The notes under the pieces were generated by a model. It was given only the letters and a program-made list of their open reading frames with translations, searched no databases and was not told the origin of the DNA. Below, piece by piece: positions 26,427-33,954 of a stretch of DNA of 45,314 bases. Origin of the DNA: Silicimonas sp. GTDB taxonomy: Bacteria > Pseudomonadota > Alphaproteobacteria > Rhodobacterales > Rhodobacteraceae. The DNA lies in the NCBI GenBank assembly GCA_022824315.1, contig JAJEAC010000142.1:1-45314 (forward strand). Reading direction: 5' to 3'. The first letter of the stretch is position 1. The number at the start of each line of letters is the position of its first letter. Made by a program: the position numbers and the translations under genes.

Positions 26427-26912
26427 ATGGCAAATTTCGCGGCAATTGATTTCGAAACGGCAGACCACCACTCCGACAGCGCTTGCTCGGTCGGCGTCGT
26501 GCATGTCAAGGACAATTGCATTGTAGAACGGTACCATCGGCTCATCCGGCCACCGAGAAAGAAATTTGTTTTCACTCACATCCATGGCCTGACCTGGAAC
26601 GATGTCCGTGACAGCCCTTCCTTTGGAGAACTTTGGCCCGAGTTGCGACACCTGCTGGACGCGGCGGATTTCCTGGTCGCCCACAACGCATCATTCGATT
26701 CCCGGGTGCTGCGCGCGTGCTGCACGCGTGCCGACATTCCTCAGCCACGATACAAATTTCGCTGCACGGTCAGCATGGCTCGCAAGACGTGGAAACTGCG
26801 GTCAGCAAGGCTCCCGGTCGTCTGTCGGCACCTGGGAATTGCACTGAACCATCATGATGCACTCAGCGACGCAGAGGCATGCGCCAAAATCGCCATGAGG
26901 GCACTCGGATAG
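26427..26912 (+). CDS. DnaQ-like DEDDh 3'-5' exonuclease
   Basis: 161 aa with the three exonuclease motifs of the epsilon/RNase T family: ExoI FAAIDFETAD (D8, E10), ExoII LVAHNASFDSRVL, and ExoIII HHDALSDAEACAKI, in which HxAxxD is complete. It consists of the catalytic domain only and lacks the polymerase-binding tail of DnaQ. FTHIHGLTWNDV is shared with small stand-alone exonucleases. It probably degrades single-stranded DNA or RNA ends in repair. It sits in the stretch that separates moeA from lexA. Confidence 0.85.
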   Translation: MANFAAIDFETADHHSDSACSVGVVHVKDNCIVERYHRLIRPPRKKFVFTHIHGLTWNDVRDSPSFGELWPELRHLLDAADFLVAHNASFDSRVLRACCTRADIPQPRYKFRCTVSMARKTWKLRSARLPVVCRHLGIALNHHDALSDAEACAKIAMRALG

Positions 26913-27384
26913 ACCTCGCGACGCAACAGCGAGCCAATTGCCTTGAAGAGGGTAGCCAGAATCCAGGATGCAGGCGTGACGCGGAGGACATGAACTCATG
27001 CCGGCACACGCAAGATCTTGGCGCGCCCGCCCGTGAGCAAAACAGCATCGTACATGGCGAGGCCCTCCATAATGCGCTGAGACCATCGCAAAAGGTTGTC
27101 GAAACACGTAGCCACCATACCGCGCCAAGCGGTCGCCGAGCACTCCCAAAGGCCAACCATGGCGGCCATTCGCACAGTGCAGCAGCGGGATGCCGCCACG
27201 AGAAGACGCGAATGGACGCGGAGGGCCGCACGGTCGCGGTCCGGGAGACTCGGCAGCAGCGGACGACCCGGCGCGACGGCGCACAAGGCAGCGACGTTCC
27301 CCGGGAGGCTCGCGAACCGTAAAGCGAGATCGCGATTTCCCCCGTTGGACGCGACCAGAGCAGCAGTCGGCCACGAAACGCACC
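26913..27384. other. intergenic stretch without recognised gene
   Basis: Long frames are open on both strands, but all are rich in Arg, Ser and Pro and lack motifs; none has a ribosome-binding site. It may contain decayed mobile DNA. Confidence 0.3.
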
Positions 27385-27408
27385 TTGACATGCACAGGAT
27401 GCTGTACA
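27385..27408 (+). promoter_or_regulatory. candidate yefM promoter -35 and TGTACA operator half-sites
   Basis: A consensus -35 TTGACA (27385-27390) is followed by TGCACA (27391-27396) and TGTACA (27403-27408). TGTACA is the core of the operator bound by YefM-YoeB in Escherichia coli, where the complex autorepresses its own promoter. The sites lie 46-69 nt upstream of the yefM start. The -10 is weak. Confidence 0.45.
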
Positions 27409-27453
27409 CATTGAGCAGGCTTACAAAGCGATCACGCGAAGAACTGCATTATT

Positions 27454-27723
27454 ATGGACATTCTGACATATACGGACGCACGCAAGCATCTGAAATCGGT
27501 CATGGATCAGGCAATCCACGACAAGACCGAAATCGTAATTACCCGCTCGGGTCGGGAAGCCGTGGTCATTGTCGGGAAGGATGAATGGGATTCTATCCAG
27601 TCGACACTTCACCTCCTTTCCTCTCGTACGAACGCCACCCGGCTAAGGGAGTCTATCGCCCAATTGGATTCAGGGCGCGGCAGTGAGAAGGAACTAATAG
27701 ACGATGAGATTGATATTCTCTGA
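27454..27723 (+). CDS. yefM: YefM-type antitoxin
   Basis: 89 aa Phd/YefM-fold antitoxin. The N-terminus MDILTYTDARKHLKSVMDQA and the VITRSGREAVVIVGKDEWDS segment form the dimerising, DNA-binding part; the acidic C-terminus KELIDDEIDIL should bind and block the toxin. It overlaps the toxin gene by 20 nt, the standard order antitoxin-toxin. Both TGTACA-like half-sites upstream suggest autorepression. Confidence 0.9.
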   Translation: MDILTYTDARKHLKSVMDQAIHDKTEIVITRSGREAVVIVGKDEWDSIQSTLHLLSSRTNATRLRESIAQLDSGRGSEKELIDDEIDIL

Positions 27724-27970
27724 CCAGGCGTGGGAAGACTACCTTTACTGGCAGCGGGTTGACCAAATCGTCTTCCAACGGGTCAATGACTTGATCAAGG
27801 ACGCGAAGCGAACGACATTTCAGGGTATTGGCAAGCCTGAACCGCTCAGGGGAGACCTGTCCGGCTGGTGGTCGCGACGGATTACGCGCGAGCACCGAAT
27901 GGTATACCGTGCTCCAGGAAAGTGCGAAGACAAGGCGCTCGAAATCTCGGCTCTCCGAATTCACTATTGA
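27704..27970 (+). CDS. yoeB: YoeB-type mRNA interferase toxin
   Basis: 88 aa RelE/YoeB-fold ribosome-dependent RNase. The sequence follows Escherichia coli YoeB closely: FSDQAWEDYLYWQ, GIGKPEPLRGDLSGWWSRRI, EHRMVYR. The catalytic residues E46 and R65 are at the same positions, and the C-terminal H87-Y88 pair is intact; a four-residue insertion precedes the last strand. The module therefore looks functional. It is the only complete toxin-antitoxin pair in the window. Confidence 0.92.
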   Translation: MRLIFSDQAWEDYLYWQRVDQIVFQRVNDLIKDAKRTTFQGIGKPEPLRGDLSGWWSRRITREHRMVYRAPGKCEDKALEISALRIHY

Positions 27971-28219
27971 TCAAGCGGCAAGATGCGGGTGTGCACGGTC
28001 TTTGCCAACTGGTTCGGCATCGTGCACAGGCCGGCCATAGTGTTCGTTTGGCTGCGTGAAACCGTCCAGATCGGGATTCCACAGGGCGTGACCGGGCATC
28101 ATGTTCGTCGGAGTCTCCAAGTCGTCCGCTAGCCACCGGAAGTTCAAGGAAGTCCGTTTTCGTCCCGGATGGTGGAGTTCAGGTCCCATCCCTGTCTCCT
28201 CCATGTCGTACCGGGACAC
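27971..28219 (-). CDS. hypothetical ORF abutting yoeB
   Basis: An 82-codon frame whose stop directly abuts the yoeB stop. The later part (LNFRWLADDLETPTNMM, HALWNPDLDGFTQPNEHYGR) has a protein-like, unbiased composition, unlike the surrounding shadows. No family is recognised and no clear ribosome-binding site is seen. It could be a relic of a longer gene. Confidence 0.25.
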   Translation of the reverse strand: MSRYDMEETGMGPELHHPGRKRTSLNFRWLADDLETPTNMMPGHALWNPDLDGFTQPNEHYGRPVHDAEPVGKDRAHPHLAA

Positions 28220-28266
28220 ATCATGAACAAAACCGGTCCCTGAACCGAGCTAGGAACGCGTAGAGC

Positions 28267-28295
28267 TTGACACAAAAGGCGAACACGGGTAGAAC
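28267..28295 (+). promoter_or_regulatory. lexA promoter with overlapping SOS box
   Basis: GAAC (28281-28284), seven bases, GAAC (28292-28295) is a perfect alphaproteobacterial LexA box. A consensus -35 TTGACA lies at 28267-28272, and a -10 TAGAAC at 28290-28295 with a 17-nt spacer. The LexA site thus covers the spacer and -10, as expected for autorepression. The ATG is 53 nt downstream. Confidence 0.88.
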
Positions 28296-28347
28296 ATCGG
28301 CGAACGCAGCCGAAAGGCTGCCAAATCGAGTAGAGGAGACTAGGCAA

Positions 28348-29040
28348 ATGCTCACCCGCAAGCAGCTTGAACTGCTTAGGTTCATACGTGATCGCATAGC
28401 GCACGAGGGAGTTCCGCCATCCTTCGAGGAAATGAAGGACGAACTCAACCTGAAGTCGAAATCCGGGGTCCACAGGTTAATCACGGCGTTGGAAGAACGT
28501 GGCTTCATCCACCGGATGCCGCACCGGGCCCGTGCGCTCGAGATCGCAAGACTTCCCGAAGCCCTGGAAAGAGAAGCAGGATTCGAACCGAAAGTGATCC
28601 AAGGCGACAACACCGGCACCGCCGCTTCTCCCGCCAATGTTGCCGACGTTGGACCGCATGCTCTGGAGGTGCCGGTCATGGGCCGGATCGCGGCGGGCGT
28701 GCCGATCGAAGCGATCAGCGAGGTCAGCCACAATGTGGCGGTACCCGACCAAATGATGGGCCGAGGTCATCACTACGCGCTTGAAGTAATGGGCGATTCC
28801 ATGATCGATGTCGGCATCAACGAGGGCGACGTCGTTATCGTTCGGGAAACCAGCACGGCAGACAACGGCGACATCGTGGTTGCCTTGGTCGATGACCATG
28901 AGGCCACACTCAAGCGGTTCCGCAGGTCCGGTGACACGATTGCACTGGAGGCTGCAAACCCGTCCTACGAGACCCGGCTTCTCCGCGACGACCAGGTCAA
29001 GGTCCAGGGACGCCTCGTGGGCCTTATGCGCAGCTATTGA
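28348..29040 (+). CDS. lexA: LexA repressor
   Basis: 230 aa SOS repressor. N-terminal winged helix [18 protein letters not shown] with the recognition helix region [19 protein letters not shown]. The autocleavage site is A116-G117 in [12 protein letters not shown], the nucleophile S151 is in [10 protein letters not shown] and the general base K189 in ATLKRF, so it should respond to RecA. GAGGAG upstream of the ATG at 28348 fixes this start over a possible TTG at 28267, which would coincide with the -35 element. It is autoregulated by the SOS box just upstream. Confidence 0.96.
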   Translation: MLTRKQLELLRFIRDRIAHEGVPPSFEEMKDELNLKSKSGVHRLITALEERGFIHRMPHRARALEIARLPEALEREAGFEPKVIQGDNTGTAASPANVADVGPHALEVPVMGRIAAGVPIEAISEVSHNVAVPDQMMGRGHHYALEVMGDSMIDVGINEGDVVIVRETSTADNGDIVVALVDDHEATLKRFRRSGDTIALEAANPSYETRLLRDDQVKVQGRLVGLMRSY

Positions 29041-29276
29041 GCCTGTCCGGGCCGTCACATTGCCGGGCCGTGGTCCCATACGGCCGATGCGTGACGGTCC
29101 GATAACTTATTCGAGAGCACGGGATTGCCTTCGGCCGGCATCGCAAGCCAAGCGTCACCTGCCTTGACGCGAGGCCTGCCCCCATCCTCGCGTGATGACA
29201 AGATTGCCGGGCATCCGTAATTCTCGCAGGACGGGTTGGATTCCTGTCGCGTTCTTTTGCCATTGGCCCAATCTTC
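29041..29276. other. intergenic stretch after lexA
   Basis: In related genomes a comEC-like gene often follows lexA; nothing of the sort is visible. TTGCCGGGCC-type short repeats near 29060 do not form a convincing terminator. Confidence 0.3.
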
Positions 29277-29480
29277 GTGTCGGTGGCAATGGTGTTTGGT
29301 TCAGCAGAGGGGCAGATGACACCGCAGGAACAGGCGCTCGTGAACGACAGGATGCGGGCGGAGAGCGCGGAGCTTCTCGCGGACACCTGCCCGATCGAAG
29401 TGAGTACCTTCCTCGCTCCGGCGCTGGCGGCCGCGGCGTTCAAGGGCGCAACCGCTGCGCCTGTGAAGCCATTCTTCTGA
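29277..29480 (+). CDS. short hypothetical protein with hydrophobic N-terminus
   Basis: 67 codons from GTG. The in-frame sequence upstream (FAIGPIF, then VSVAMVFGSAEGQ) looks like a membrane anchor or signal peptide whose beginning has no start codon, so the gene may be 5'-broken. The rest, MTPQEQALVNDRMRAESAEL, is helical and acidic, ending in a proline-rich tail. No family is recognised. Confidence 0.35.
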   Translation: MSVAMVFGSAEGQMTPQEQALVNDRMRAESAELLADTCPIEVSTFLAPALAAAAFKGATAAPVKPFF

Positions 29481-29791
29481 TGACCGGGGACGGACTGCAT
29501 GAGGCCCAACGAATGATGGGCCATGGCACAAACGGAGCCGCACGGCTCATCAAGGCGTCCGGGCGTCAATTCGTCCGACGCAGGCAAAGCGGCGAAAAAG
29601 ACGTGCCGGGACCGGTCAAAGTTCTCACGCGCGTGTTGATCGAGACTTCATCGGTTCGACGTTTTTCAACCTGGAAATGGACCAAGGCTGAAGAGATCGC
29701 TGCCCGGGCGGAATGCCGAACATCGATGCGACCTGTTGTCCTTGCCATCATGACCGGGCCAACCTGCCCTTGTCACGCAGATGCGCCTTGA
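29480..29791 (+). other. open frame of uncertain coding status
   Basis: 103 codons whose ATG overlaps the stop of the preceding short ORF. Composition and codon use do not clearly support coding and no motif is visible; listed because the gap before gltX is otherwise empty. Confidence 0.15.
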
Positions 29792-29845
29792 CTACACCCC
29801 GTGCGGATTCGCCTCTCCCATGCAACTTGCAAGGACCGCCAGCCG

Positions 29846-31252
29846 ATGACCGATTCTCCAGTTGTCACTCGCTTCGCGCCGTCGCCTACCGGAAACCTGC
29901 ATATCGGGGGTGCACGCACTGCGCTCTTCAATTGGCTCTATGCACGCCATGCCGGCGGATCCTTTCGGCTGCGCATCGAGGACACGGATCGCGCACGGTC
30001 GACGCCCGAAGCGACGGAAGCCATTTTCACCGGACTCGATTGGCTCGGCATCGACTGGGACGGAGACGCGGTCAGCCAGTTCGAGCGCGCAGACCGTCAC
30101 GCGGACGTGGCGCGCGAAATGCTTGCCGAAGGTTCGGCCTACAAGTGCTTCCTGAGTCAGGAAGAGGTCACCGCACTCCGTGACGCGGCTCGAAAGCAAG
30201 GCGACTCGTCCGCGTTCCGGTCGCCCTGGCGGGATGCTCCGGAAAGCAGTCATCCGGATGCACCATACGCTATCCGCGTCAAGGCCCCGAACCAAGGTGA
30301 AACGACGGTGCAAGACAGGGTTCAGGACGATGTCACCATCCGGAATGACCAACTCGACGACATGATCGTGCTCCGGTCCGACGGAACGCCGGTCTACATG
30401 CTGGCGGTCGTCGTTGACGATCACGACATGGGCGTCACCCACGTCATCCGAGGCGACGACCACCTGAACAACGCCGCCCGGCAGATGCTGGTCTACAGCG
30501 CCATGGGATGGGATGCGCCTGTCTGGGCACACGTGCCGCTGATCCACGGAGAAGACGGCAAGAAACTGTCCAAGCGCCATGGCGCACTCGGACTCCAGGA
30601 TTGGGCGGCCATGGGCTATCCCGCCGCAAGCATGCGGAACTATCTCCTGCGCCTCGGATGGAGCCACGGAGACGACGAGATCTTCAACATGGAAGAGGCA
30701 AAGGCCTGGTTTGACCTTACCGGACTCAAGAAGTCGCCCGCACGCCTCGACACCAAGAAACTCGGTTACATTTCGGGCAGGCACATTGCCACCATGTCCA
30801 CCGATGCCGAACTTCTGGAAGGACTCCAGGCCTACCTCGCGATTTCGGGCAAGGACGCCCTGACCACCTCGCAGAAATCGGATCTGCGACGCGCCATGTA
30901 TTGCTTGAAAGACAGGGCGAAGACGTTTCCCGACCTGCTTGAAATGGCCCGCTTCGTGTTGACATCCCGACCGATCGTGAACGAGGCCGGGAACGCGGGC
31001 GAGCAGGATGCGACCTGCGATCGCATATTGTCAGAATTGACGCCGCACCTGCAAAATGCTAATTGGGAGCGCGGCACGTTGGAGAGCATCGTGCGGGATC
31101 TCGCCGAAGCAAATCACATCAAGCTCGGAAAGCTCGCCAGCACCATCCGGATAGCATTGGCCGGACGCAATGTCTCTCCCAGCATATTCGACATGATGCT
31201 GGTGCTTGGACGTGGCGAAACCATGCTCAGGCTGGCAGATGCCTCACCCTGA
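29846..31252 (+). CDS. gltX: glutamyl-tRNA synthetase
   Basis: 468 aa class I aminoacyl-tRNA synthetase. The HIGH-type motif is in [19 protein letters not shown] and the KMSKS-type motif in [10 protein letters not shown] (KLSKR). [12 protein letters not shown] and [11 protein letters not shown] are also characteristic. The ATG at 29846 starts the conserved N-terminus ([16 protein letters not shown]). Alphaproteobacteria often have two copies, one misacylating tRNA-Gln; which one this is cannot be told from sequence alone. gltA follows 61 nt downstream. Confidence 0.95.
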   Translation: MTDSPVVTRFAPSPTGNLHIGGARTALFNWLYARHAGGSFRLRIEDTDRARSTPEATEAIFTGLDWLGIDWDGDAVSQFERADRHADVAREMLAEGSAYKCFLSQEEVTALRDAARKQGDSSAFRSPWRDAPESSHPDAPYAIRVKAPNQGETTVQDRVQDDVTIRNDQLDDMIVLRSDGTPVYMLAVVVDDHDMGVTHVIRGDDHLNNAARQMLVYSAMGWDAPVWAHVPLIHGEDGKKLSKRHGALGLQDWAAMGYPAASMRNYLLRLGWSHGDDEIFNMEEAKAWFDLTGLKKSPARLDTKKLGYISGRHIATMSTDAELLEGLQAYLAISGKDALTTSQKSDLRRAMYCLKDRAKTFPDLLEMARFVLTSRPIVNEAGNAGEQDATCDRILSELTPHLQNANWERGTLESIVRDLAEANHIKLGKLASTIRIALAGRNVSPSIFDMMLVLGRGETMLRLADASP

Positions 31253-31313
31253 CCGTTGGGGTTGGGCAGACGCGGAGCGCCTGATTGACAACGAAACAAG
31301 GGTAGCGCGGGAC

Positions 31314-32609
31314 ATGAAAAAATCTTCGAAATCGGCCAGGCTGAATATCGACGGCAAGGAATTCGATCTTCCGGTGTTTTCGCCAACCTGCGGCCCGGAC
31401 GTGCTGGACATTCGCAGCCTGTACGGTGACGCCGATGTCTTTACCTACGATCCAGGCTTCACTGCGACTGCAGCATGCAACTCCACGATAACGTTCATCG
31501 ACGGCAACGATGGCATTTTGCTGCACCGCGGCTATCCGATCGACCAACTTGCGGAAAAGTCGCATTTCCTGGAAGTCAGCTACCTGCTCCTGTATGGCGA
31601 GTTGCCATCGGCGGAACAGCTTGAAGATTTCGAAGGTCGCGTGACCTTACACACCATGCTGCATGAGCAGATGGTCAACTTCTTTCGCGGATTTCGTCGC
31701 GACGCCCATCCAATGGCGATAATGGTCGGCGTGGTCGGTGCAATGTCGGCCTTCTATCACGACTCAACGGATGTCACCGACCCTTGGCAGCGCGAGGTCG
31801 CCTCAATCCGGCTTGTGGCGAAGATGCCGACGATCGCGGCTTGGGCGTTCAAGTACCACATCGGACAACCCTTCGTTTATCCTCGGAACGATCTCGATTA
31901 CGCTTCGAACTTCCTTCGCATGTGCTTCAGCGTTCCTGCCGAAGAATACGAAGTGAACCCGATCTTCAGCCGGGCAATGGACCGGATCCTGACGCTCCAC
32001 GCAGATCACGAGCAGAACGCCTCGACGTCAACCGTGCGGCTGGCATCGTCGTCCGGTGCCAATCCGTTCGCCTGCATCGCCGCCGGCATCGCCTGCCTTT
32101 GGGGCCCGGCTCACGGTGGCGCCAACCAGGCGTGCCTCGAGATGCTGCGCGAAATCGGATCGGTTGACCGAATCCCGGAGTTCATTGATCGCGCCAAGGA
32201 CAAGGACGACCCGTTCCGCCTGATGGGCTTCGGTCACCGGGTCTACAAGAGCTTCGACCCGCGCGCCCGGGTCATGAAGCAGTCCGCTGACGAGGTCCTG
32301 GGCCTGCTTGGAATCGAGGACAACCCGACCCTTCAGGTCGCCATGGAACTTGAGAAACTTGCCCTTGAAGACCCGTATTTCAAGGACAGGCGGCTTTATC
32401 CCAATGTCGATTTCTATTCCGGCATCATCCTGGATGCGCTGGGTTTCCCGACTTCGATGTTCACCCCGATCTTTGCGCTGGCACGCACGGTGGGCTGGAT
32501 CAGCCAGTGGAAAGAGATGATCGCCGACCCGCAGATGAAGATTGGTCGTCCGAGACAGCTCTATGTCGGCCATGGCATGCGCGACTACGTGGACGTGGAG
32601 AGCCGCTGA
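31314..32609 (+). CDS. gltA: citrate synthase (type II)
   Basis: 431 aa; condenses acetyl-CoA with oxaloacetate at the entry of the TCA cycle. Catalytic residues are in [10 protein letters not shown] (His), GFGHRVYK (His) and YPNVDFYSG (Asp). [13 protein letters not shown] and [14 protein letters not shown] are typical of the NADH-regulated hexameric type. The ATG at 31314 begins the conserved [17 protein letters not shown] sequence. The neighbouring position after gltX matches other Rhodobacterales. Confidence 0.96.
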   Translation: MKKSSKSARLNIDGKEFDLPVFSPTCGPDVLDIRSLYGDADVFTYDPGFTATAACNSTITFIDGNDGILLHRGYPIDQLAEKSHFLEVSYLLLYGELPSAEQLEDFEGRVTLHTMLHEQMVNFFRGFRRDAHPMAIMVGVVGAMSAFYHDSTDVTDPWQREVASIRLVAKMPTIAAWAFKYHIGQPFVYPRNDLDYASNFLRMCFSVPAEEYEVNPIFSRAMDRILTLHADHEQNASTSTVRLASSSGANPFACIAAGIACLWGPAHGGANQACLEMLREIGSVDRIPEFIDRAKDKDDPFRLMGFGHRVYKSFDPRARVMKQSADEVLGLLGIEDNPTLQVAMELEKLALEDPYFKDRRLYPNVDFYSGIILDALGFPTSMFTPIFALARTVGWISQWKEMIADPQMKIGRPRQLYVGHGMRDYVDVESR

Positions 32610-32629
32610 ACGCCAAGCGCGCCTCGTGA

Positions 32630-33409
32630 TCAGCGCCCTTCGTACTCCGCAGGACGGCCCTCCAGGAAGGCCATCACGCCTTCGCGGAAGTCCCGGGACT
32701 TGCCGCATCGCCCTTGCAGCCTGGCTTCAAGGACAAGTTGCTCCTCAAGCGAGTTGTCATACGTCATTCGGATTGCTTTCTTGGCAAGGCGGTAAGCCTC
32801 GGTCGGCCCCGTTGCCAGCTGTGCCGCCCGTTGCCGCCAATGCGCCTCAAATTCGCCGTCCGGTACCGCTTCCCAGATCATGCCCCAGTCCGCGGCCTGG
32901 CGTGCCGGCACCGGCTCGGCGAAGAGCGCCGTCCCCATGGCACGGGCAAACCCGATCTGGCGCGGCAACCAATAGGTTCCACCTGCATCTGGAATGAGAC
33001 CGATCCGGGCAAAGGCCTGCAGGAACACCGCCCGCTCGGACGCGATCACGATGTCGGACGCCAGTGCGAGGTTCGCTCCCGCGCCGGCGGCGGCGCCGTT
33101 GACCGCCGATATCGTCGGCACCTTGCAGTCGAAGATCGCGCGCAAGAGTGGCATGTACTCGTCCCTGAGCGTTCGCTCGAGATTGGCGTTCGACAAGGAA
33201 TGCCGCGCGTCCGTCAAGTCCTGCCCCGAGCAAAAGGCGTCTCCTGCCCCCGTCAGCACGATCACGCGCGCTGCGTCGGATGCCTCCTTGATGGCGTCCA
33301 GCAACTCAGCACGCATTTGGCCGTTAAGCGCATTCTTTACGTCGGGCCTGTCGAGAGCGATTTCCGCGCACCCGTACGCGTATGACAAGCGAATGGTCTG
33401 ATATTCCAT
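32630..33409 (-). CDS. enoyl-CoA hydratase/isomerase family protein (PaaG-like)
   Basis: 259 aa crotonase-fold protein. IALDRPDVKNALNGQM, GDAFCSGQDLTD, the oxyanion-hole segment NGAAAGAGANLALASDIVIA and GLIPDAGGTYWLPRQIGF match PaaG-type isomerases, where an Asp in LIPDxGG replaces one of the hydratase glutamates. It may act on ring-1,2-epoxyphenylacetyl-CoA or simply isomerise enoyl-CoAs; no other paa genes are present. AGGGAGG precedes the ATG at 33409. It lies 98 nt after ccmH, a position also found in related genomes. Confidence 0.85.
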   Translation of the reverse strand: MEYQTIRLSYAYGCAEIALDRPDVKNALNGQMRAELLDAIKEASDAARVIVLTGAGDAFCSGQDLTDARHSLSNANLERTLRDEYMPLLRAIFDCKVPTISAVNGAAAGAGANLALASDIVIASERAVFLQAFARIGLIPDAGGTYWLPRQIGFARAMGTALFAEPVPARQAADWGMIWEAVPDGEFEAHWRQRAAQLATGPTEAYRLAKKAIRMTYDNSLEEQLVLEARLQGRCGKSRDFREGVMAFLEGRPAEYEGR

Positions 33410-33507
33410 GGAAAGAGCGCCTCCCTGGTGGCTGCTTTCGACATAGGTGAGCGAGCACACCTGCGAAAGAGCCAACTGAAGATGCCGACCTCGGCATCCT
33501 GGCCTGC

Positions 33508-33954
33508 CTACTCGTCCATCAACTCCGCAAGACGCGCCCTTTCCGGCGCAGTAAGCGCATCAGGCCACGCGGAACGCCGACGGCGAACCACGAAAACCCC
33601 GGCTGCGGCAAGCCCCGCCAGCAACAGGATCGGGGGTGCCGCCCAAAGCGCGAGATTGATTCCGTTCCGCCGCGGGTTCAAGAGCACATATTCGCCGTAG
33701 CGCTCGACGACGAAGGCGACAACCTCTTCATCACTGTCGCCGTCAACAATTCGCTCCCGGACCAGAAGGCGCAGGTCGCGGGCAAGGCCTGCATCGGATT
33801 CATCAATTGATTCGTTCCTGCAGATCAGGCAGCGGAGGCCCTTCGAGATGTCTCGTGCGCGAGACTCCAAGACCGGATCATCCAGAATCTCGCCAGGCTC
33901 GACGGCCCAGAGGGGCCCAGCCATCAGGAGCAGAAGGAACACTCGAAAGATCAT
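33508..33954 (-). CDS. ccmH: cytochrome c-type biogenesis protein CcmH (CycL)
   Basis: 148 aa. The signal peptide ends around residue 17; the redox motif LRCLIC (C42, C45) in GLRCLICRNESI reduces apocytochrome c haem-binding cysteines. A membrane anchor lies near residues 98-122. RYGEYVLLNPR is a family hallmark. Its start overlaps the ccmF stop by 4 nt (33951-33954), so the two are coupled. The CcmI-type extension is not fused to it. Confidence 0.93.
   Translation of the reverse strand: MIFRVFLLLLMAGPLWAVEPGEILDDPVLESRARDISKGLRCLICRNESIDESDAGLARDLRLLVRERIVDGDSDEEVVAFVVERYGEYVLLNPRRNGINLALWAAPPILLLAGLAAAGVFVVRRRRSAWPDALTAPERARLAELMDE

Noticed and set aside
26879..27411. long frames on both strands between the exonuclease and yefM
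   Set aside because: No motifs, no starts with ribosome-binding sites, strongly biased composition; possibly decayed DNA but not assignable.
28267..28347. extended LexA N-terminus from TTG at 28267
   Set aside because: It would start inside the -35 hexamer and translate the SOS box; the ATG at 28348 has a GAGGAG site and matches the family N-terminus.
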